The notes beneath the pieces were generated by a model. It ran no database searches, was not told the origin of the DNA, and saw nothing but the letters and a program-made list of their open reading frames with translations. The position numbers and the translations under genes are program-made. Source: Candidatus Adiutrix sp. (GTDB lineage Bacteria > Desulfobacterota > Desulfarculia > Adiutricales > Adiutricaceae). From it: a stretch of DNA of 8,823 bases. Where the stretch lies: positions 1-8,823 of the forward strand of contig JAITUX010000036.1 of NCBI GenBank assembly GCA_031286085.1, in the 5' to 3' direction. Shown here one piece after another: positions 1-7,347 of the stretch (positions within the stretch are counted from its first letter, which is position 1; every line of letters begins with the position of its first letter).

Positions 1-24
1 GCCGCCTACCTCGGCCACGGCTGA
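1..24 (+). CDS. C-terminal end of upstream gene, probably LivG (partial)
   Basis: The first 24 bases read AAYLGHG followed by TGA, in frame 1. Branched-chain amino-acid ABC ATPases often end in an AYLG-type tail, and the LivF protein immediately downstream also ends VAAYLGG. livG normally lies directly before livF, so this is most likely the LivG ATPase C-terminus. The stop is 22 bases before the livF start, consistent with one operon. Only seven residues are visible, so the identity rests mainly on context. Confidence 0.5.
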   Translation, partial: AAYLGHG

Positions 25-46
25 AACCCCGGCCGGAAACGACAAA

Positions 47-769
47 ATGCTGGAACTGCAAGACCTTCATATTCATTACGGCGGCATCCATGCGGTACAG
101 GGGCTCAATCTCACGGTGGGCCGGGGTGAAATCGTAACCCTCATCGGCGCCAACGGCGCCGGCAAAAGCTCCACGGTCCGGGCCATAGCCGGCTTGGTCA
201 AGGGCCTCTCCGGGCGGATTCTCCACACCGGAAAAGACGGTGAAACCGTGAACCTGGCCGGGCTGGCCCCGGAAAAAGTGGTGGCCCGGGGCATAGCCCT
301 GAGCCCGGAAGGCCGGCGCATCCTGCCCCACCTGACCGTGGCCGAGAACCTGGCCCTGGGGGCCTACAGCCGAAGCGACCAGAAGGCCATCCTGGCCGAC
401 CGGGACTGGGTCTATGGCCTTTTCCCCCGCCTCAAGGAACGCCACTGGCAACTCGGCGGCACCCTCTCCGGCGGCGAGCAGCAGATGCTGGCCGTGGGCC
501 GGGCCCTCATGAGCCGGCCGGACCTTTTAATGCTTGACGAGCCCTCCCTGGGCCTGGCCCCCATCCTGGTCCAGGAAATTTTCGCCATAATCAAAAAGCT
601 CAACCAGGAAGAGGGCAAAACCATACTGTTGATAGAGCAGAACGCCTATGCGGCCCTCTCCATCGCCCACCGGGCCTATATCCTGGAAGTCGGGGCCGTC
701 ATTCTGGAAGGCCCCGGCCACGACCTCTTGAACGACCCCAAAGTCGTGGCCGCCTACCTGGGCGGATAG
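47..769 (+). CDS. livF: Branched-chain/neutral amino-acid ABC transporter ATPase LivF
   Basis: This is one of the two cytoplasmic ATPases that power a LIV/HAAT-type amino-acid importer together with LivG, the LivH and LivM permeases and a periplasmic binding protein. The 240-residue length is normal for LivF. Visible motifs in order: Walker A GANGAGKSS (34-42), the LivF-typical Q-loop region SPEGRRILPHLTV (86-98), ABC signature LSGGEQQ (140-146), Walker B LLMLDEP (160-166) with catalytic Glu165, and the LivF-type switch segment LLIEQN (194-199) replacing the usual His loop. The ATG at 47 has GGAAA at 35-39 as a weak ribosome binding site. The stop is UAG and lies inside a strong downstream hairpin. 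A UGA follows only three codons later (779-781), so read-through would add four residues. The specific substrate cannot be read from the ATPase. Confidence 0.93.
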   Translation: MLELQDLHIHYGGIHAVQGLNLTVGRGEIVTLIGANGAGKSSTVRAIAGLVKGLSGRILHTGKDGETVNLAGLAPEKVVARGIALSPEGRRILPHLTVAENLALGAYSRSDQKAILADRDWVYGLFPRLKERHWQLGGTLSGGEQQMLAVGRALMSRPDLLMLDEPSLGLAPILVQEIFAIIKKLNQEEGKTILLIEQNAYAALSIAHRAYILEVGAVILEGPGHDLLNDPKVVAAYLGG

Positions 770-823
770 AACCGCAAGTGAATAAAAAGCCGGCGGAGCC
801 GGCCTTTCATTCACTTGGTTCTA
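767..823 (+). terminator. Long stem-loop at the livF stop (probable terminator)
   Basis: An outer stem pairs TAGAACC (767-773) plus AAGTGAAT (776-783) with ATTCACTTGGTTCTA (809-823), leaving only GC at 774-775 bulged. An inner stem pairs AAAGCCGGC (786-794) with GCCGGC..TTT (798-807), with loop GGA and one bulged C. The 5' arm starts at the livF stop codon itself. TTTT follows at 824-827. The size and position suit transcription termination or 3'-end protection of the liv transcript. It could also be a small palindromic repeat. Confidence 0.6.
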
Positions 824-830
824 TTTTGTG

Positions 831-863
831 AGCCGGCTAAAGCCGGCTGGTTCATTGTTTTTA
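831..863 (+). terminator. Second hairpin with T-rich tail before ispG
   Basis: AGCCGGCT (831-838) is repeated after AA as AGCCGGCT (841-848). Each half is self-complementary, so the pair folds into a GC-rich stem with a four-base loop. The following GGTTCATTGTTTTTA (849-863) is T-rich, though the T run starts several bases after the stem. It is probably a second terminator between the liv operon and ispG. GGTTC occurs after both hairpins (817-821 and 849-853). Confidence 0.5.
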
Positions 864-882
864 TACCCAAAAGAGCCTTTCG

Positions 883-2130
883 ATGGAAACCAAACCTGAC
901 CGAGACAAGGAAGCGCCGATTAATGAGGATTTTTGTTCACCGGCTAGGCGCGAGCGTTTTTTAAGGCGCAGGAATATTGAAAATATTTCGAGCCTTAAAA
1001 AACGTGAGCAACACCGCCAGGGGACAAAAAGACCATTAATCGGCGCTTCCTTTAAGAAAACCCGGCCCATCCTTTTGGGCGCGGTGCCCATAGGCGGCGG
1101 CGCCCCGGTGGCCGTGCAGACCATGACCGACACCGACACCCGGGACGCGGCCGCGACCCTGGCCCAGATAAGACGGGCGGCCGAGGCCGGGGCCGAAATA
1201 GTCCGGGTGGCCGTGCCGGACGCACGGGCCGTCGCGGCCCTGAAAGAAATCATCCCGGATTCGCCCGTGCCCCTGGTGGCCGACATCCACTTCGACTGGC
1301 GGCTGGCCGTCAAGGCGGCCGAGGCCGGGGCGGCCGGGCTGAGGATAAACCCCGGCAATATAGGCGGGCCTGAAAAAACCAGGGCCGTGGCCGAAGCCGC
1401 CGGCCGCCAGGGCGCGGTCATCCGGGTGGGAGTCAACAGCGGCTCCCTGGAGAAAGAAGTGCTGGCCCGGCACGGCGGCCAAGTCACGGCCGAAGCCCTG
1501 GCGGAGAGCGCCCTTAACCAGACGCGGCTTATTGAGGAGACGGGCTTTACGGCTCTCAAGGTCTCCTTGAAAGGCTCCGACGTCCTTTCGACCGTGGCCG
1601 CCGTCCGCCTCTGGTCCCGGCTGAGCGATGTGCCCCAGCACATCGGCGTCACCGAGGCCGGCGATGCCCTGGAAGGCGCGGTGAAATCGGCCGTGGGCCT
1701 GGGGCTTCTTCTGGCCGAGGGGCTGGGGGACACCCTGCGGGTTTCCCTCACCGCCCCGCCGGAGGAGGAAGTCCGGGCGGCCTGGGCCATTCTACGGGCC
1801 TTGGGGCTTCGGGCCCGGGGCGTGGAGGTCATCTCCTGTCCCACCTGCGGCCGCACCGAAGGCCCGGTGGCGAAGCTGGCCGAAGAGGCCAGAAAACGCC
1901 TGGCCGACCTGACCGCCCCCCTAAAAGTGGCGGTGATGGGCTGCGTGGTCAACGGGCCCGGGGAAGCCCGGCACGCCGAGGCCGCCGTAGCCCTGGGGCG
2001 GGGCCACGGCCAGGTTTACATAAGCGGGCGGCGGGTGGCCGCCAAGGTGCCCTACGAAAAGCTCATCGATCTCCTGGAGGCCGAAGTGCGCCGGGGAGCA
2101 TGGGGAATTGGAGCCAGGCATGACGATTGA
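883..2130 (+). CDS. ispG: 4-hydroxy-3-methylbut-2-enyl-diphosphate synthase IspG (GcpE) with an extra N-terminal extension
   Basis: IspG is a cytoplasmic [4Fe-4S] enzyme that converts ME-cPP to HMBPP in the MEP isoprenoid pathway. The family N-terminus is visible from residue 58: KKTRPILLGAVPIGGGAP, then VQTMTDTDTRD. The TIM-barrel motifs VADIHFD and LRINPGNIG follow. Cluster cysteines are in SCPTCGR and in the C-terminal MGCVVNGPGE. Family members normally begin close to the KKTR motif. Here the first 57 residues are extra, and residues 9-57 are encoded by a 146-bp inverted repeat. No in-frame ATG, GTG or TTG occurs between 883 and the conserved core, so translation must start at 883 (weak AAGAG site at 871-875) or at a non-standard codon. 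The extension is highly charged and has no signal peptide. The gene overlaps proS by 11 bases, suggesting translational coupling. Confidence 0.9.
   Translation: METKPDRDKEAPINEDFCSPARRERFLRRRNIENISSLKKREQHRQGTKRPLIGASFKKTRPILLGAVPIGGGAPVAVQTMTDTDTRDAAATLAQIRRAAEAGAEIVRVAVPDARAVAALKEIIPDSPVPLVADIHFDWRLAVKAAEAGAAGLRINPGNIGGPEKTRAVAEAAGRQGAVIRVGVNSGSLEKEVLARHGGQVTAEALAESALNQTRLIEETGFTALKVSLKGSDVLSTVAAVRLWSRLSDVPQHIGVTEAGDALEGAVKSAVGLGLLLAEGLGDTLRVSLTAPPEEEVRAAWAILRALGLRARGVEVISCPTCGRTEGPVAKLAEEARKRLADLTAPLKVAVMGCVVNGPGEARHAEAAVALGRGHGQVYISGRRVAAKVPYEKLIDLLEAEVRRGAWGIGARHDD
907..1052. repeat. 146-bp nested inverted repeat (palindromic element) inside the ispG 5' coding region
   Basis: Perfect outer arms of 18 bp pair 907-924 with 1035-1052. 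Inside are TTTTTGT (930-936) with ACAAAAA (1024-1030), a perfect 13-bp pair at 955-967 with 992-1004, and a core AATATT-GAA-AATATT (973-987). The remaining bases between these blocks are only partly matched. The whole folds to a long hairpin with a GAA loop at 979-981. AAG occurs at both edges (907-909 and 1054-1056), so removing 147 bases would join METKPDRD to KKTRPILLG in frame. This suggests a mobile palindromic element that inserted without breaking the frame. No second copy is present in this window. Confidence 0.85.
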
Positions 2131-3883
2131 AATGAAGTTCGACTCCCAGGGACAGGCCCTGGGGCTGAGACTGACCGAGGGGTTCTCGCCGACCCTAAAG
2201 GAAGACCCGGCCGAGGCCGAGGTGGTCAGCCACCGCCTCCTCATCCGGGCCGGCTTCATCCGCAAGCTGTCGGCCGGCATCTACAGCCTTCTGCCCTTGG
2301 GCCTTCGCTCCACCCGCAAGGTGGAACTCATAGTCCGCCGGGAAATGAACCGCACCGGAGCCCTTGAAGTTCTGCTGCCGGCCGTGCAGCCCGGAGAACT
2401 GTGGAAGGAGAGCGGCCGCTGGGAGCACTACGGCCAGGAACTTCTGCGCTTCCGCGACCGTCACGACCGCGACTGCGTCATCGGCCCCACCCATGAGGAA
2501 GTCGTCACCGACATCGCCCGGCGGGAAATCCGCTCCTGGCGGGACCTGCCCTTGAATCTCTACCAGATCCAGACCAAATTCCGCGACGAGATACGCCCCC
2601 GCTTCGGCCTTATGCGCGGCCGGGAATTCATAATGAAAGACGCCTACAGCTTCGACGCCGACGAAGCCGGCGCCGACCGGAGCTACCAGGCCATGCACGA
2701 GGCCTACCGGCGCATCTTCCGGGGCTGCGGCCTTCGGTTCGCCGTGGTGGAAGCCGACAGCGGCGCCATCGGCGGAAGCTATTCCCACGAATTCATGGTT
2801 CTGGCCGAAACCGGGGAAAACGGGCTGGTCTTCTGCGAGTGCGGCTACGCCGCCAACCAGGAGAAAGCCGAACTTAAGACTTACGCCACCTTGGCCCCGG
2901 AAGAGCCGGCCGGCCCCCTGACCGAAGTCCACACCCCCGGTTGCCGCCACGTGGGCGAGCTGGCCGCCTTTCTGAAAATTCCCTTGGGCCGCATCATCAA
3001 GGCCCTGCTTTTTGAAACCGGGGCGGGCCCGGTCATGGCCCTTATCCCCGGAGACCGGGAGATAAACCCGGTCAAGCTGAAAAACGCCTTCGGCGGAGTC
3101 GAGCCGCGCCTCCTGACCCCGGAAGAAGCGGAAAGCATAACCGGCGTCCCCATGGGTTTCGTGGGTCCGGTCAAGGCTGGCGGCCTTAAGGTGGCGGCCG
3201 ACCTGGGGATCGGGCGCCTGAAAAACGGCGTGGTCGGCGCCGGCCGGACCGACTTCCACTATCTGCACGCCGAGCTGGACCGCGATTTCACCGCGGACCT
3301 GAGTCTGGACCTGGCCTTGGCCGGCGAGGGCGACCCCTGCCCCCGCTGCGGAGGACGGCTGGCCGCCAAGCGCGGCATTGAAGTGGGACACATTTTCAAG
3401 CTGGGGGTGAAATATTCCAGCGCCCTTAAAGCCGCCTACGCCCGGCCAGACGGCGAGGAGGGCCTCCTGGTCATGGGCTGCTACGGCGTGGGCATAGGCC
3501 GCACCCTGGCCGCGGCCGTCGAACAGAACCACGACCGCGACGGCATCGCCTGGCCCCTGCCCCTGGCCCCCTACGAGGCGGCCATCCTGCCGCTCCAGGT
3601 TCAAAACGCCGCGGTCGCGGCCGCGGCCGAAAAACTGTTCCAGGAACTCATCGACCTGGGGGTGGAGACGGTTCTGGACGACCGCGACGAGAGGCCCGGC
3701 CTTAAATTCAAGGACGCGGACCTCATCGGCTACCCCTTCCGCCTGACCGTTTCCGAAAAAAACCTGTCCGCGGGGGAAGCGGAACTTAGGTTCCGGGCGA
3801 CCGGGGAAGTGGTCAGAATGCCCCTGTCCCAAGCGGCGGCCGCGCTGCGGCGCCTTCGGGACGAGGGACTTGCCTTTAACTGA
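2120..3883 (+). CDS. proS: Prolyl-tRNA synthetase, bacterial type with editing domain
   Basis: ProRS charges tRNA-Pro with proline in the cytoplasm. The class II motifs are all visible (ATG numbering): motif 1 region around LLPLGLRSTRKVELIVRREM (57-76), GPTHEE (122-127), motif 2 RDEIRPRFGLMRGREF (155-170), and motif 3 VGIGRTLAAAVEQNHD (457-472). Between motifs 2 and 3 lies a YbaK-like editing insertion (about 250-390) with a lysine in IIKALLF (around 294), typical of the bacterial two-domain type that clears mischarged Ala-tRNA-Pro. The anticodon-binding domain fills the C-terminus. The ATG at 2120 has GGAG at 2110-2113 with six bases spacing and overlaps the ispG stop by 11 bases. A TTG at 2108 or ATG at 2132 are alternatives. 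Length is 587 residues, about 15 longer than usual at the N-terminus before the RLTEGFSPTLKE segment. Confidence 0.95.
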   Translation: MTIEMKFDSQGQALGLRLTEGFSPTLKEDPAEAEVVSHRLLIRAGFIRKLSAGIYSLLPLGLRSTRKVELIVRREMNRTGALEVLLPAVQPGELWKESGRWEHYGQELLRFRDRHDRDCVIGPTHEEVVTDIARREIRSWRDLPLNLYQIQTKFRDEIRPRFGLMRGREFIMKDAYSFDADEAGADRSYQAMHEAYRRIFRGCGLRFAVVEADSGAIGGSYSHEFMVLAETGENGLVFCECGYAANQEKAELKTYATLAPEEPAGPLTEVHTPGCRHVGELAAFLKIPLGRIIKALLFETGAGPVMALIPGDREINPVKLKNAFGGVEPRLLTPEEAESITGVPMGFVGPVKAGGLKVAADLGIGRLKNGVVGAGRTDFHYLHAELDRDFTADLSLDLALAGEGDPCPRCGGRLAAKRGIEVGHIFKLGVKYSSALKAAYARPDGEEGLLVMGCYGVGIGRTLAAAVEQNHDRDGIAWPLPLAPYEAAILPLQVQNAAVAAAAEKLFQELIDLGVETVLDDRDERPGLKFKDADLIGYPFRLTVSEKNLSAGEAELRFRATGEVVRMPLSQAAAALRRLRDEGLAFN

Positions 3884-3936
3884 GCCTTAAGTGGAAAACT
3901 GATAAGCGCCGCCGGCGCCGCCCGACATTCAGAGCC

Positions 3937-6117
3937 ATGCCCGTCAAATACGAACCCCTGGAGGACGCCCCGGTTTACGGCGGCCAGCTCGTCCGCATCG
4001 AAGACATTCTGGAAGCCCTCTCCAGGCACAACCCCGAAGCGGACGTGACCCTGGTGCAGCGGGCCTACATCTACGCGGCCAGCGCCCACCAAGGCATGAC
4101 CCGACGCTCCGGGGAGCCTTACCTTAACCACCCCCTGGCCGTGGCCGGCATTCTGTGCGACATGAAACTGGACGCGGCCAGCGTGGCCGCGGGCCTGCTC
4201 CACGACACCATTGAAGACACCGGCGCCACCCTGGACGACCTTGAGCGGAAATTCGGCCGGGAGGTGGCCTCCATAGTTGACGGCGTCACCAAGCTGAGCC
4301 GGCTCAACTTCAATTCGGCCACGGAGCGCATGGCTTCCAACATGCGCAAGATGCTCCTGGCCATGCTCACCGACCTCCGGGTCATCCTGGTCAAGCTGGC
4401 CGACCGCCTTAACAACATGCGCACCCTGGGTTTCATGCCGGAGGACAGGCAGCTCCAAATCGCCTCCGAGACCCTCGAAATATTCGCCCCCCTGGCCTCC
4501 CGCCTGGGCATCCACAAAATCCAGGCCGAGTTGGAGGACCTCTGCCTCTATTACCTGGAATCGGCCAGCTACGACGAAATACGCCTCAACCTCTCCACCG
4601 GGCGAAGCGACCGCAAGGCTTACGTTGACGAGGTCATAGAACTTCTGAGCCGGCGCATCGGGGAGTTCAAGATCAAGGCCCAGGTCGAAGGCCGCCCCAA
4701 GCATATCTACAGCATCTGGAAGAAAATGCGCGACCAGAACCTGACCTTCGACCAGATCTACGACCTCACCGCCTTCCGCATCATAGTCGAGACCGTTCAG
4801 GACTGCTACGGCGCCCTGGGCGTCATCCACTCCATCTTCAAAGCCATTCCCGGCCGCTTCAAGGACTACCTCAACCTGCCCAAGCCCAACGGCTACCAGT
4901 CCCTCCACACCGCGGTCATCGGCCCCCGCAACGCCCGCATTGAAATACAGATCCGGACCAAGGCCATGCACGATTACGCTGAAAACGGCGTGGCCGCCCA
5001 CTGGCGCTACAAGGACGGGCAAGGCTTAAGCCAGGAGGAGACCAAGCGCATCACCGCCCTGCGCTCCATCCTGAGCTGGCAGGAAAACCTCATCCACCCC
5101 GACGCCTTTATGAATTCCGTGAAGGAAAGCCTGGCCGACCGGGAACTCATCTACGTCTTCACCCCGGCCGGCGATCCCCGGGAACTGCCGGCCGGGTCCT
5201 GCCCGGTGGATTTCGCCTACACCATCCACACCGAGGTGGGCCACAACTGCGTCGGGGCCAAGGTAAACGGCGCCTCGGTCCCCTTGAGACACAAGCTCGA
5301 AAGCGGCGACACCGTGGAAATAGTCAACAGCCCGGAGGCCGTCCCGTCCCGGGACTGGCTGACCTTCGTGGTCAGCCCCCGGGCCAAGGCCAGGATAAGA
5401 CAGTGGTTCGCCCAGGAGGAAAAGGCCCAGGCGGTGCATTTCGGCCACGACCTCCTGGAAAAGGAAATGCGCCGGGCCGGCCTGGCCAAATCCCGGCTGG
5501 CCAACCCGGAAGTCATGAAAAGCCTGGGCGTAAGCGACCTCGACGAGATAAACGCCGCCGTGGCCTTCGGCCGCTTCCAGGTGGGCAAGATCCTCCAGCT
5601 CCTGGACCCGGAAAAATTCAAAACCCCGCCCCCGGAAACGCCGCCCCAGGGGCCGCCCCCGGAAGGGGCCGACCTCTCCGGCGTGGTCATGGTCTCCGGC
5701 ATAAGCGACGTCTTCATGCGGCTGGCCAAGTGCTGTTCCCCCCTCCCGGGCGAGCCTATAATCGGCTATATCACCCAGGGGCTCGGCGTCTCCATCCACT
5801 CGACCGCCTGCTCCACCCTGGCCGGCCTGGACCATGACCGCCTGGTCAAAGTCAACTGGAACGCCCGCCCGGAACACCTCTTTGAAGTCCACCTCCAGGT
5901 GCGGGGCCTCTCCCGCCCCGGCCTGTTCGCGGAAGTCACGGCCATCGTCAGCCAGAAGTCGGAAAACACCCAGGAAGCCCACCTGAACAACGACGGCGCC
6001 GAATCTTCCATGCGCTTCCGCCTCTCCGTCCGCAGCCATGACCAGTTCACCGAACTTTTGCGGGCGGTCAAGCAACTGCCCTCAATAAAACAGGCCGAAC
6101 GATTCCTGCCCGCCTGA
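3937..6117 (+). CDS. rel: Bifunctional (p)ppGpp synthetase/hydrolase (Rel/SpoT family)
   Basis: This is a full-length 726-residue long RSH protein that makes and degrades (p)ppGpp in the stringent response. The N-terminal HD hydrolase domain keeps its metal and catalytic residues: His65 in NHPLAVA, HDTIED (89-94), and KLADRLNNMRTL (153-164). The synthetase domain has YDLTAFRI (275-282), RFKD (307-310), GYQSLHT (319-325) and IEIQIRT (335-341). RFKD is the RXKD form seen in Rel and SpoT rather than the acidic form of monofunctional RelA, so both activities are expected. The TGS domain spans about 403-463. A Pro-rich linker (564-576) precedes the zinc-finger-like region with CC at 599-600 and Cys625. 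An ACT domain follows (about 646-720). It lies 53 bases after proS. The ATG at 3937 has only a weak upstream CAGAG. Confidence 0.95.
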   Translation: MPVKYEPLEDAPVYGGQLVRIEDILEALSRHNPEADVTLVQRAYIYAASAHQGMTRRSGEPYLNHPLAVAGILCDMKLDAASVAAGLLHDTIEDTGATLDDLERKFGREVASIVDGVTKLSRLNFNSATERMASNMRKMLLAMLTDLRVILVKLADRLNNMRTLGFMPEDRQLQIASETLEIFAPLASRLGIHKIQAELEDLCLYYLESASYDEIRLNLSTGRSDRKAYVDEVIELLSRRIGEFKIKAQVEGRPKHIYSIWKKMRDQNLTFDQIYDLTAFRIIVETVQDCYGALGVIHSIFKAIPGRFKDYLNLPKPNGYQSLHTAVIGPRNARIEIQIRTKAMHDYAENGVAAHWRYKDGQGLSQEETKRITALRSILSWQENLIHPDAFMNSVKESLADRELIYVFTPAGDPRELPAGSCPVDFAYTIHTEVGHNCVGAKVNGASVPLRHKLESGDTVEIVNSPEAVPSRDWLTFVVSPRAKARIRQWFAQEEKAQAVHFGHDLLEKEMRRAGLAKSRLANPEVMKSLGVSDLDEINAAVAFGRFQVGKILQLLDPEKFKTPPPETPPQGPPPEGADLSGVVMVSGISDVFMRLAKCCSPLPGEPIIGYITQGLGVSIHSTACSTLAGLDHDRLVKVNWNARPEHLFEVHLQVRGLSRPGLFAEVTAIVSQKSENTQEAHLNNDGAESSMRFRLSVRSHDQFTELLRAVKQLPSIKQAERFLPA

Positions 6118-6134
6118 GACATGTTTTCAGGCGG
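6110..6134 (+). promoter_or_regulatory. Hairpin across the rel stop and the rlmN leader
   Basis: CCGCCTGA (6110-6117) pairs perfectly with TCAGGCGG (6127-6134) around a nine-base loop. The rel stop codon TGA is the end of the 5' arm, and the loop contains the ATG at 6121, the first possible rlmN start. No T run follows, so it is not a good intrinsic terminator. It may limit translation from 6121 and favour the ATG at 6148, or it may process or stabilise the mRNA between rel and rlmN. Confidence 0.4.
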
Positions 6135-6147
6135 CCCGGAAACTCAA

Positions 6148-7221
6148 ATGAATAAAAAAAACGATTCCCGCCCGCCCGAGACCGACCACCGGCCCAACCT
6201 CCCCGACCTCACCCCCCCGGAATTGGCCGAACTCTGCGCCCGGTGGGGCGAAAAACCCTGGCGGGGGAGGCAGCTGGCGGTCTGGCTTTTCCGCCGCGGA
6301 GCGGAGGATTGGGACCAGATGACCGACCTGGCCAAAAACTTCCGCCTGAAACTGGCCGAGGGGGCCCGGCTGGCCTGGCCCAGGCTGGAGGCCTCGGCCG
6401 AGGATCAGGAAGCCCTGAAGCTCCTGTGGCGGCTTTCCGACGGCCTGCGGGTGGAAAGCGTCCTCATTCGCGAGCGAAACCACCTGACCCTGTGCCTGTC
6501 GTCCCAAGTGGGTTGCGCCCTGGGCTGCCTCTTCTGCCGCACCGGGACCCTGGGCTTCACCCGAAACCTCACGTCCGGGGAAATCCTGGGCCAGGTTCTG
6601 GGCGCCAAGCGGCTGATCCGGCCTGGAGAAAGGCTGACCAACCTGGTCTTCATGGGCATGGGTGAACCGCTGTTGAACCCGGAAGCCGTCCTGAGGAGCC
6701 TATACGTTCTGAACGCCCCGGACTTCCTGGCCCTGGGCAAGAAACGCATTTCCCTTTCCACGGTCGGCATTTTGCCGGGCTTAAAAACCCTGAGCGAGGG
6801 GCCTGACATTGGCCTCACCGTGTCCCTGGCCGCCCCGTAGGACGAGTTGCGCGACCGGCTGATGCCCATAAACCGCCGCTATCCCTTGGCGGAACTGAAA
6901 AAAGCCCTGGCGGCCTGGCCCCTGACCCGGGGTCGCCGCCTGACCATAGCCTATGTGCTTTTAAAGGGAGTGAACGACGGGCCGGAAATGGCCGTCAAAT
7001 TGAACCGCTTTCTGACGGGCCTTAAGGTCAAGATCAACCTTATACCCTTCAACTCCTGGCCCGGCGCGCCCTTTGAGACCCCCGGCCCGGCGGCGGTGGC
7101 CGAGTTCCAGGCCGCCCTGCTCCAAAAAGGCCACACCGCGCCGGTGCGCTGGTCCAAGGGCGGGGGGCTCTCCGCCGCCTGCGGCCAACTGGCCGCCCAA
7201 GGCCCTGGAGACGAAACCTGA
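6148..7221 (+). pseudogene. rlmN: 23S rRNA (A2503)/tRNA (A37) methyltransferase RlmN, interrupted by one in-frame UAG
   Basis: RlmN is a radical-SAM enzyme that methylates C2 of A2503 in 23S rRNA and A37 in some tRNAs. Numbering from the ATG at 6121: the conserved segment starts at LTPPELAEL (30-38). The methyl-carrying cysteine is Cys125 in LTLCLSSQVG. The cluster motif is CALGCLFC (Cys132, 136, 139). GMGEP (179-183) contacts SAM. The second catalytic cysteine is Cys354 in AACGQLA. Codon 240 is TAG (6838-6840), inside the family segment SLxAPxDELR..LMPINRRYP. The frame continues unchanged to TGA at 7219-7221, giving 366 residues if read through, a normal length. Without read-through the product is 239 residues and lacks Cys354. 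The ATG at 6148 has GGAAA at 6138-6142; the ATG at 6121 lies in a hairpin loop. Nonsense mutation, sequencing error, or recoding of UAG are all possible. Confidence 0.85.
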
Positions 7222-7223
7222 AA
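7207..7223. repeat. Direct repeat copy 1 (rlmN 3' end)
   Basis: GGAGACGAAACCTGAAA is identical to 8599-8615. It encodes the last residues GDET of RlmN, the TGA stop and two bases beyond. Weaker similarity continues about 10 bases upstream, so both copies encode Q-x-P-G-D-E-T-stop. Confidence 0.9.
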
Positions 7224-7347
7224 ATAGGCCCCGGCTTTAGCCTTCGGCGACTGGTGCGGCTGACTCCGTCATTCCGGCGCACGCCATTATCCATTCTGAA
7301 TCAATCGCCAGGAACCTGATCTGATTAGTCTGGAATATAGAAGGCCA
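7222..7347. other. Intergenic region between rlmN and the XRE gene (no gene seen)
   Basis: These 126 bases lie between the convergent ends of rlmN and the minus-strand XRE gene. I see no credible ORF and no clear terminator. CCGGCTTTAGCC at 7231-7242 is the exact reverse complement of 835-846 in the hairpin before ispG. CCGTCATTCCGGCG near 7266 looks like a fragment of a dispersed intergenic repeat, but that is only an impression. Confidence 0.35.

Noticed and set aside
861..1952. 363-codon open frame antisense to ispG
   Set aside because: It has a Ser/Arg/Ala-rich shadow composition and no motif. IspG motifs are clear on the opposite strand.
2195..3832. 545-codon open frame antisense to proS
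   Set aside because: It mirrors the GC-rich codon pattern of proS, has no recognisable domain or ribosome binding site, and proS is complete with all motifs.
3884..3936. GC-rich palindromic run between proS and rel as a terminator
   Set aside because: GCGCCGCCGGCGC has almost no room for a loop and no T tract, and the genes look co-transcribed.
3730..5022. 430-codon open frame antisense to the proS end and rel
   Set aside because: It has no domain and a Gly/Val/Ala-rich composition typical of a shadow of a GC-rich gene, and rel is unambiguous on the plus strand.
6847..7221. Separate 124-residue gene starting at TTG 6847
   Set aside because: It is in the same frame as rlmN and matches the RlmN C-terminal part, with no ribosome binding site. 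It is the downstream half of the interrupted gene.
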